From an uncultured Rhodobacterales bacterium (GTDB lineage: Bacteria; Pseudomonadota; Alphaproteobacteria; Rhodobacterales; Rhodobacteraceae), in the NCBI GenBank assembly GCA_937901055.1, contig CALCGO010000399.1, forward strand, positions 1 to 5,748: 5,748 nt of DNA, in the 5' to 3' direction. Shown here piece by piece: positions 1 to 4,057 of this stretch (its first letter is position 1; each line of letters begins with the position of its first letter). The notes beneath the pieces are model-generated. The model had not been told where the DNA came from, made no database searches, and was given only the letters and a program-made list of their open reading frames with translations. The position numbers and the translations under genes are program-made.

Positions 1-1
1 T

Positions 2-838
2 GCAACAGCAACGGTTTGTGCAAAGTTTGGCTTGAAATGTGTGGTGTTTATGGGGGCAACTGATGTTGAACGCCAATCCCCTAACGTTTTTCGTATGAAG
101 CTTTTGGGTGCCGAGGTTGTACCGGTGACTGCTGGTCGTGGCACCTTGAAGGATGCGATGAACGAAGCAATGCGCGACTGGGTTACCAACGTCCACGACA
201 CATTCTACTGTATCGGAACCGTGGCTGGCCCGCATCCGTATCCAGAAATGGTGCGTGATTTCCAGACGATCATCGGCAAAGAGGCACGTGTTCAAATTGT
301 GGAGCACGAAGGCCGATTGCCGGATTCGCTGGTAGCTTGCATTGGTGGTGGGTCAAACGCTATGGGGCTTTTTTATCCGTTCCTGGATGATGCCGATGTT
401 AAGATTATTGGCGTTGAAGCTGGAGGGCACGGTGTTGACGAACGAATGGAACATGCGGCGAGTCTGGCTGGTGGCCGCTCGGGCGTATTGCACGGCAACC
501 GCACGTACTTGCTGCAAGATGATGATGGGCAGATTCTCGAGGGTCACTCGATTTCGGCTGGCCTCGACTATCCCGGCATCGGGCCGGAGCATTCCTGGCT
601 GAACGATCTTGGCCGTGTAGAGTATGTATCGGTGACCGACACCGAGGCGCTCGATGCGTTCCAGCTTCTATGTGCAACGGAGGGGATAATCCCCGCACTA
701 GAATCCTCGCACGCGCTAGCGCATGTTACGAAAATCGCTCCGAGTCTGCCTGAGGATCACATTATGATTGTGAATTTGAGTGGTCGTGGCGACAAAGATA
801 TCTTCACTGTTGCGAAGACGCTCGGCGTCGAGATTTGA
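2..838 (+). CDS. trpB: Tryptophan synthase beta chain, 3' part (5' end outside window)
   Basis: TrpB condenses indole, channelled from the alpha subunit, with L-serine to make L-tryptophan using PLP, as a cytoplasmic alpha2-beta2 complex. The frame is open from the left edge, giving 278 residues of a protein usually near 400; the N-terminal part with the PLP-binding lysine is missing. Family hallmarks visible are the ATATVCAKFGL stretch at the edge, DVERQSPNVFRM, the PHPYPEMVRDFQ block, the PLP-phosphate loop GGGSNA (codons 344-361), EGIIPALESSHAL, and LSGRGDKD near the C-terminus, whose serine (779-781) contacts the PLP pyridine nitrogen in the family. A TTG at 32 opens an apparent start, but homology continues upstream through it, so it is an internal leucine. 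The stop TGA overlaps the next gene's ATG by one base. trpA does not follow; it must lie elsewhere, as I recall for many Rhodobacterales. Very secure. Confidence 0.97.
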   Translation, partial: ATATVCAKFGLKCVVFMGATDVERQSPNVFRMKLLGAEVVPVTAGRGTLKDAMNEAMRDWVTNVHDTFYCIGTVAGPHPYPEMVRDFQTIIGKEARVQIVEHEGRLPDSLVACIGGGSNAMGLFYPFLDDADVKIIGVEAGGHGVDERMEHAASLAGGRSGVLHGNRTYLLQDDDGQILEGHSISAGLDYPGIGPEHSWLNDLGRVEYVSVTDTEALDAFQLLCATEGIIPALESSHALAHVTKIAPSLPEDHIMIVNLSGRGDKDIFTVAKTLGVEI

Positions 839-1251
839 TGCGCTCCGCATTTCACCTCGCCTATAATGTTCGCGACCTCGATGATGCACGGGCGTTTTAT
901 GGCGATCTTCTTGGCTGTGCGGAGGGGCGCAGCACTGACACTTGGGTGGATTACAACTTTTTCGGCCATCAACTTTCGCTGCATATAGGCGAACCATTTT
1001 CAGTTGCCAAAACCGGATTGGTTGGCGGTGTAAAAGTCCCGATGCCACATCTTGGTGTGGTATTGCCGATGGACGACTGGAAATTCCTCGCGAACAAGTT
1101 GGAACAAGCGAAAGTGGAGTTTCTGATCGCGCCGTCTGTACGCTTTGAAGGAGAGCCGGGCGAGCAGTGGACGATGTTCTTCTTTGACCCGAGCGGCAAC
1201 CCGATTGAGGTTAAAGGTTTTGCAGATTTCGACGCGATCTTCGCCAGCTAG
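838..1251 (+). CDS. VOC (glyoxalase/extradiol dioxygenase fold) family protein, COG3565-like
   Basis: A 137-residue small cytoplasmic protein of the vicinal oxygen chelate superfamily, resembling the uncharacterised COG3565 'predicted extradiol dioxygenase' group. Two beta-alpha-beta-beta-beta modules can be read: FHLAYNVRDLDDARAFYGDLLG at the N-terminus, and PHLGVVLPMDDWKFLANKLEQ followed by FFFDPSGNPIEVKGF. His6, His71 and Glu124 stand where the metal ligands of VOC enzymes lie, so a metal site is likely; the substrate is unknown. The ATG at 838 uses the A of the trpB TGA (TGATG at 836-840) and has no clear Shine-Dalgarno, which suggests translational coupling to trpB. A TTG at 835 is an alternative start one codon earlier. 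The 3' end overlaps the convergent tetR gene by four bases through CTAG. Family assignment is secure; a role in tryptophan metabolism is not shown by the sequence and is only suggested by co-transcription. Confidence 0.9.
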   Translation: MRSAFHLAYNVRDLDDARAFYGDLLGCAEGRSTDTWVDYNFFGHQLSLHIGEPFSVAKTGLVGGVKVPMPHLGVVLPMDDWKFLANKLEQAKVEFLIAPSVRFEGEPGEQWTMFFFDPSGNPIEVKGFADFDAIFAS

Positions 1252-1832
1252 GTTTCGAACTCGAGTGGCGGTAGGATTAACCGCCAAGTTTCAAAAGCTT
1301 GCGCGGCGTTAATAGACCCCCGTTTAGTGTGAAGTGCCAGTCGTGCTAACCCGTGGATAAGCGCCCAAATCATCGTCTCGTTCGTCTGACTGCCACCTTC
1401 GCCCTTCACAATCGGCGCGCAGATTTCGCGCAGTACATCGTAAGCATCATCAGCCGCTTGATTCAGGTTTTCATCGTTGTGATCGCGCGGAGTGCCACCA
1501 AACATCAAATTGAATAACCCTTCGTTACTCAGCGCAAAAGTCAGATACCCGCGACCCGCAGCCAGAATCGTTTCTCGCGGGTCTCTTGGTTCAGGCGGCA
1601 TATCGGCTCGCATCGATTCAGCGAACATTTTGTAACCCTCTGTCATCAAGGCCGAGTGCAGGGCGGTCAGATTTGCAAAATGGTGCGCCGGCGCGGCGTG
1701 GCTAACACCTGCCTTTACTGCCAGCTTTCGCATGGACAGAGTTTCGAGGTTACCGACTTGCAACAACTCTAGCCCAGCTTCGATCAGCGCTGCGCGTAGG
1801 TTACCGTGATGATGGGGTTTCTTTTTGACCAT
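1248..1832 (-). CDS. TetR/AcrR-family transcriptional regulator with WHG C-terminal domain
   Basis: A 194-residue one-component repressor. Residues about 9-55 form the TetR DNA-binding domain: HHHGNLRAALIEAGLELL as helix 1, then the helix-turn-helix LSMRKLAVKAGVSHAAPAHHF (about 32-52), ending in the usual aromatic-containing segment. The C-terminal ligand/dimer domain carries W156-x3-H160-G161, the pattern that names the WHG domain (PF13305). The inducer is unknown. The only usable ATG is at 1832; upstream in frame there is no other normal start before a stop. There is no Shine-Dalgarno in front, but a candidate promoter puts the transcript start almost on the ATG (leaderless). It is divergent from the DUF2306 gene and shares with it a 77-base region containing two palindromic repeats, so autoregulation and control of that gene are the natural inference. 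The 3' end overlaps the VOC gene by four bases. Confidence 0.93.
   Translation of the reverse strand: MVKKKPHHHGNLRAALIEAGLELLQVGNLETLSMRKLAVKAGVSHAAPAHHFANLTALHSALMTEGYKMFAESMRADMPPEPRDPRETILAAGRGYLTFALSNEGLFNLMFGGTPRDHNDENLNQAADDAYDVLREICAPIVKGEGGSQTNETMIWALIHGLARLALHTKRGSINAAQAFETWRLILPPLEFET
1266..1286 (+). terminator. Possible intragenic hairpin terminating trpB-VOC transcription
   Basis: TGGCGGT (1266-1272) pairs perfectly with ACCGCCA (1280-1286) around a seven-base loop, 15 bases after the VOC stop codon. On the plus strand it is followed by AGTTTC, only a short U run, so any intrinsic termination would be weak. It lies inside the 3' coding end of tetR (Leu-Ile-Leu-Pro-Pro region) and may simply reflect coding sequence. 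Confidence 0.3.
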
Positions 1833-1838
1833 GGTCGT

Positions 1839-1866
1839 AAGATAAATAGCAACTTGACAGTGTCAA
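1839..1866 (-). promoter_or_regulatory. Candidate promoter of the tetR gene, giving a leaderless transcript
   Basis: Read on the minus strand: TTGACA (1866-1861, perfect -35), a 16-base spacer, then TATCTT (1844-1839, 4 of 6 to TATAAT). Transcription would begin about seven bases on, at or next to the ATG at 1832, which agrees with the absence of a ribosome-binding site. The -35 box is one half of the 13-bp palindrome at 1854-1866, so a bound repressor would block it. A weaker alternative is TTGACG (1893-1888), 16-base spacer, TAAAGT (1871-1866), whose -35 lies in the second repeat. Confidence 0.45.
1854..1866. promoter_or_regulatory. Predicted TetR operator O1 (perfect palindrome)
   Basis: TTGACA-G-TGTCAA is a perfect 13-bp inverted repeat about a central G. 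Size and symmetry suit a TetR dimer, and it lies 22 bases from the tetR start codon. The minus-strand half doubles as the -35 of the candidate tetR promoter. Binding by this TetR is inferred from position and symmetry. Confidence 0.7.
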
Positions 1867-1880
1867 CTTTAATATGCAAC

Positions 1881-1893
1881 TAGACAGCGTCAA
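1881..1893. promoter_or_regulatory. Predicted TetR operator O2 (imperfect palindrome)
   Basis: TAGACA-G-CGTCAA is the second copy of the palindromic core, with one change in each half relative to O1; GAC/GTC pairing is kept. It lies 16 bases upstream of the preferred DUF2306 start and would cover the promoter or early transcript of that gene. The imperfect symmetry suggests weaker binding than O1, which is an inference. Confidence 0.6.
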
Positions 1894-1897
1894 CTTT

Positions 1898-1904
1898 AAG
1901 GAAG
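1898..1904 (+). promoter_or_regulatory. Ribosome-binding site fixing the DUF2306 start
   Basis: AAGGAAG sits with AAGGA (1898-1902) seven bases before the ATG at 1910. It supports that start over the in-frame ATG at 1874, which lies between the two repeats and has no purine-rich site at proper distance. Confidence 0.75.
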
Positions 1905-1909
1905 TAGCC

Positions 1910-2500
1910 ATGACCCGTAACCCAATCCTATTTTATGCGACCGTATTTTTGAGTGTTATTATGGCATTTATGTCTTACAGATTTACAGTCCTGGGCATGG
2001 ATGCAGCCTTTCCCGAGATGATTGGTCACCTCACGGACCGAAAACTGTTCTTTGCAGCACACGTGATATCATCACCGTTGGCGCTGGTTTTTGGTACGAT
2101 GAATATGATTGATCGGCGCCGCAAAAAGCGCCGCGCATTGCATCGTTGGACAGGTCGGGCCTATGCCCTTTCGATCTTGATCGGCGGCATATCCGGGCTC
2201 GTGATGGCCATCGGAGCAGCAGGTGGGATAGTCGCGACATTAGGGTTTGGCGCGCTGGCGGTATTATGGGTCGTTGTAACTGCACAGGCGGTCCGGATGG
2301 CAATCGCGCGGAATTTTGTGGCACACCGTGTTTGGATGATCCGTTCGTTTGCGTTGACCCTTGCCGCGGTAACGCTGCGGATCTATTTGCCAATGTTTAT
2401 GATTTTCGGTGAAATGACCTACACGCAAGCATCGGTTTGGGTTGCATGGTTGTGCTGGGTCCCGAACCTCGCGCTTGCTGAATGGTGGGTCCGCCGCTAG
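1910..2500 (+). CDS. DUF2306 family integral membrane protein
   Basis: A 196-residue protein of the DUF2306 family (PF10067), whose biochemical function is, as far as I know, undetermined. About six membrane helices can be read at residues 6-25, 45-66, 84-106, 107-130, 146-167 and 174-194. Family-like conserved features are His51 in helix 2, the basic loop DRRRKKRRALHRWTGRAY (68-85, expected cytoplasmic) and HRVWMIRSFALTLAAVTLR (139-157). The start at 1910 is chosen for its Shine-Dalgarno; ATG 1874 would add 12 residues encoded largely by the operator repeat. The gene is divergent from the TetR gene and most likely its regulated target. It converges on pyrF, overlapping it by four bases through CTAG. 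A transporter, sensor or redox role are all possible; the sequence does not decide. Confidence 0.88.
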   Translation: MTRNPILFYATVFLSVIMAFMSYRFTVLGMDAAFPEMIGHLTDRKLFFAAHVISSPLALVFGTMNMIDRRRKKRRALHRWTGRAYALSILIGGISGLVMAIGAAGGIVATLGFGALAVLWVVVTAQAVRMAIARNFVAHRVWMIRSFALTLAAVTLRIYLPMFMIFGEMTYTQASVWVAWLCWVPNLALAEWWVRR

Positions 2501-3192
2501 ATCGCTGCTAGTTCAGTTTTAATAAGACGTACAGCCGTTGATGGGTCTTCAGCTTTCCAGACTGGTCGACCTACTACGATGTGATCAGCCCCGTTATTAA
2601 TGGCAACTGCGGGCGTCGCGACGCGCTTCTGATCGTCCGTATTAGTACCGGCCGGTCGCACACCCGGGGTTACAATCAACTTACCAACAGCTTCTGGCAG
2701 GGCGCGGATCATTGCGGCTTCATGCGGGCTGGCGATTACGCCGTCAGCGCCGGCCAAAAACGCCAGACGCGCGCGCTCTAATACTAGTTCGTGAATGTCG
2801 CCTTTTCTGATCAATGCCAGATCAAGGTCGGCGCGGTCCATCGAGGTTAAAACGGTGACGGCTAGAATTTTAAGGCTCGTGTTGCCGCGCCCAGCGACCG
2901 CGGCTCGCACTACGTTCGGGTCGCCGTGGACGGTTAGGAAGTTCAAATCAAATTGGGCCAACCCTGCCACCGCGTTTTCCACTGTCTGCCCAATGTCGAA
3001 CAGTTTCATATCGAGGAATACGCGTTTACCCATTTCGGTTAATTCATTCGCTAACGCCAAACCGCCTCCGGTCAGCATCCCCAAGCCGATTTTGTAGAAC
3101 GAAACCTCGTCCCCCAGCTTTTCGACAAGGCGCAAACCTTGCAGTGCATTTTGGACATCGAGGGCGACTATCAGGCGATCATCAGCTTGCAT
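2497..3192 (-). CDS. pyrF: Orotidine 5'-phosphate decarboxylase
   Basis: PyrF catalyses the last step of de novo UMP synthesis, decarboxylating OMP in the cytoplasm as a homodimeric TIM barrel. The 231-residue protein has typical bacterial length. Visible are ALDV (10-13), YKIGL (33-37), the catalytic signature FLDMKLFDIGQTV with Asp61, Lys63 and Asp66, the VTPGVRP phosphate-binding loop (174-180) and VVGRP with Arg209 near the C-terminus. The start at 3192 is fixed by AAAGGAG at 3205-3199, six bases before the ATG. An in-frame extension to 3330 would overlap the upstream gene deeply and adds residues unlike any PyrF. It is the second gene of an apparent operon with the membrane methyltransferase upstream; the gap is 11 bases. 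Its stop overlaps the DUF2306 stop in CTAG. Confidence 0.97.
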   Translation of the reverse strand: MQADDRLIVALDVQNALQGLRLVEKLGDEVSFYKIGLGMLTGGGLALANELTEMGKRVFLDMKLFDIGQTVENAVAGLAQFDLNFLTVHGDPNVVRAAVAGRGNTSLKILAVTVLTSMDRADLDLALIRKGDIHELVLERARLAFLAGADGVIASPHEAAMIRALPEAVGKLIVTPGVRPAGTNTDDQKRVATPAVAINNGADHIVVGRPVWKAEDPSTAVRLIKTELAAI

Positions 3193-3198
3193 GGGGGG

Positions 3199-3205
3199 CT
3201 CCTTT
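3199..3205 (-). promoter_or_regulatory. pyrF ribosome-binding site overlapping the upstream stop codon
   Basis: Read on the minus strand as AAAGGAG (3205-3199), a strong Shine-Dalgarno six bases before the pyrF ATG. It shares bases 3204-3205 with the TAA stop (3206-3204) of the methyltransferase gene. Ribosomes ending there would sit on the site, so coupling of pyrF translation to the upstream gene is plausible. Confidence 0.8.
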
Positions 3206-3896
3206 ACGATTTGTAAAGGATTCGCATATCCGGGTCTTCGGTGCAATACATATGCACCCAGATATAGGCGTGGTAAAATAACGCGAGAACCAGAGCATTC
3301 CACGATCCAAGCAATAAACCGATTCCCCATAATCCGGTAAATACGAACGTGTACATTGCGTTGCCCGAGTATTTGAACGCGCCTTGGTTAACCATCGGCA
3401 TGTTCAGGTATTCATCATAAAAATGGTCCCCGCCGAGTGCGCGATTAAGGGTGAAGTATTTCAGAACCGAATGCATCGTATACCCGACGAGCGGCATCAA
3501 CGCGGCCCCAATGACTAACTGTATGGTTCTGTTTCCGCCAAGGGAGCCGTAATCGGCGATGCCAACGATGATCAGCAGTATCGGGCGTGCGCCAAGGAAG
3601 GGCAGGAATATAACGGCCCATATTTTCAGAGCATTGTCGCCGAACATCCGAACCATGACATCGAAGTGCAGTTGCAGTCGGAAGACGATGGCAACAATGC
3701 TTTGGTGGATCAGACCGATGGCGATGGTGATATATGCCCACGTCATCGTGGATACGCCCAGAAAACCACTGCCGTTATCACGCAGCAGGCTGCATGCGCC
3801 GACTGTAAGTAGGGTGGCGATCATGGCGTGTTGAATTTGACCACGGAAAACCTCGGTTTTTGGGGTGTTTGCGCGGATCTCTGTTAAGCTTCGCAT
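3204..3896 (-). CDS. PEMT/ICMT-like integral membrane methyltransferase
   Basis: A 230-residue polytopic inner-membrane protein with about six hydrophobic segments (near 20-38, 52-73, 90-113, 125-148, 180-198 and 199-217). The C-terminal third has the layout of phospholipid methyltransferases (PF04191) and isoprenylcysteine methyltransferases: FKYSGNAMYTF (174-184) in place of the usual R-x-P-x-Y motif, then HAYIWVHMYCTEDPDMRILY (209-228) with the acidic Glu220-Asp221-Pro222 after the last helix, which in this fold contributes to S-adenosylmethionine binding. The likely substrate is phosphatidylethanolamine or another membrane lipid, but this is not shown. The motif lacks the canonical Arg-x-Pro, so this is a divergent member. 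The start at 3896 has GGAG (3909-3906) nine bases ahead. It is first in an operon with pyrF and divergent from clpB. Confidence 0.8.
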   Translation of the reverse strand: MRSLTEIRANTPKTEVFRGQIQHAMIATLLTVGACSLLRDNGSGFLGVSTMTWAYITIAIGLIHQSIVAIVFRLQLHFDVMVRMFGDNALKIWAVIFLPFLGARPILLIIVGIADYGSLGGNRTIQLVIGAALMPLVGYTMHSVLKYFTLNRALGGDHFYDEYLNMPMVNQGAFKYSGNAMYTFVFTGLWGIGLLLGSWNALVLALFYHAYIWVHMYCTEDPDMRILYKS

Positions 3897-3920
3897 GATG
3901 TCATTCTCCAGTTTTTGTGA

Positions 3921-3949
3921 ACCCTAGCAGAATTGCCTGTGTTCGTAAA
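3921..3949 (-). promoter_or_regulatory. Tentative housekeeping promoter for the methyltransferase-pyrF operon
   Basis: On the minus strand TTTACG (3949-3944), a 17-base spacer, then TAGGGT (3926-3921). Matches to the sigma-70 consensus are 4 of 6 and 3 of 6. Spacing is ideal and the predicted start falls about 17 bases before the ATG at 3896, but the -10 is weak. Confidence 0.3.
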
Positions 3950-3958
3950 ACGCGAGTC

Positions 3959-3987
3959 CTTGCAAGGCCTTACCCGCAACCCCACAT
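3959..3987 (+). promoter_or_regulatory. Candidate RpoH (sigma-32) heat-shock promoter of clpB
   Basis: CTTGCAA (3959-3965), a 14-base spacer, then CCCCACAT (3980-3987) closely fits the sigma-32 pattern CTTGAAA with 13-15 bases to CCCCATnT. Transcription would begin near 3995, giving a leader of about 60 bases before the clpB ATG. The -35 lies inside a perfect 10-bp palindrome, CCTTGCAAGG (3958-3967). clpB is a classic RpoH-dependent gene, so match and context agree. Confidence 0.65.
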
Positions 3988-4043
3988 ACTAATCAAAGGG
4001 TCATACTTGACGTGCCAAATGGGCGTCTGATGTATGCACGCCA

Positions 4044-4051
4044 AAAAGGAG
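4044..4051 (+). promoter_or_regulatory. clpB ribosome-binding site
   Basis: AAAAGGAG ends six bases before the ATG at 4058, a strong site that fixes the start where ClpB homology begins (MNFEKFTERS). I see no complementary pyrimidine stretch in the predicted leader that would mask it. Confidence 0.85.
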
Positions 4052-4057
4052 AATAGG

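Larger units (their letters stand above)
1849..1899. repeat. Two-copy 24-bp direct repeat between tetR and the DUF2306 gene
   Basis: Copies at 1849-1872 and 1876-1899 agree at 22 of 24 positions; the differences are T1855/A1882 and T1861/C1888. They are separated by three bases, with a 27-bp centre-to-centre distance. Each begins GCAACT, carries a GACAG core and ends GTCAACTTTAA. Conservation extends beyond the palindromic core on both sides, so the unit is longer than a simple inverted repeat. The position between divergent regulator and target, and the two-copy layout, point to a regulator-binding array. Confidence 0.85.

Noticed and set aside
32..34. TTG as the trpB start
   Set aside because: TrpB homology (ATATVCAKFG) continues upstream to the window edge, so this is an internal leucine codon.
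682..694. Palindrome GGGGAT-A-ATCCCC within trpB
   Set aside because: It encodes the invariant Glu-Gly-Ile-Ile-Pro-Ala block and its centre is too short for an RNA hairpin loop; coding constraint explains it.
1854..1882. TTGACA at 1854-1859 as the -35 of a plus-strand DUF2306 promoter
   Set aside because: No acceptable -10 hexamer occurs at 16-18 bases; the plus-strand promoter of this gene remains unassigned.
1248..2500. CTAG at both ends of the TetR-DUF2306 module as a transposition target duplication
   Set aside because: CTAG occurs repeatedly elsewhere in the window (for example 698, 716, 1880, 2508), there are no terminal inverted repeats or transposase, and each CTAG is explained by interlocked stop codons.
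2496..2522. CTAG...CTAG pairing followed by GTTTTAAT as a terminator after DUF2306
   Set aside because: The stem is only four A/T-containing pairs plus a possible G-U, too weak for an intrinsic terminator.
3193..3330. In-frame N-terminal extension of pyrF to a start at 3330
   Set aside because: It would overlap the methyltransferase gene by 127 bases, the added residues do not resemble PyrF, and a strong Shine-Dalgarno directly precedes the ATG at 3192.
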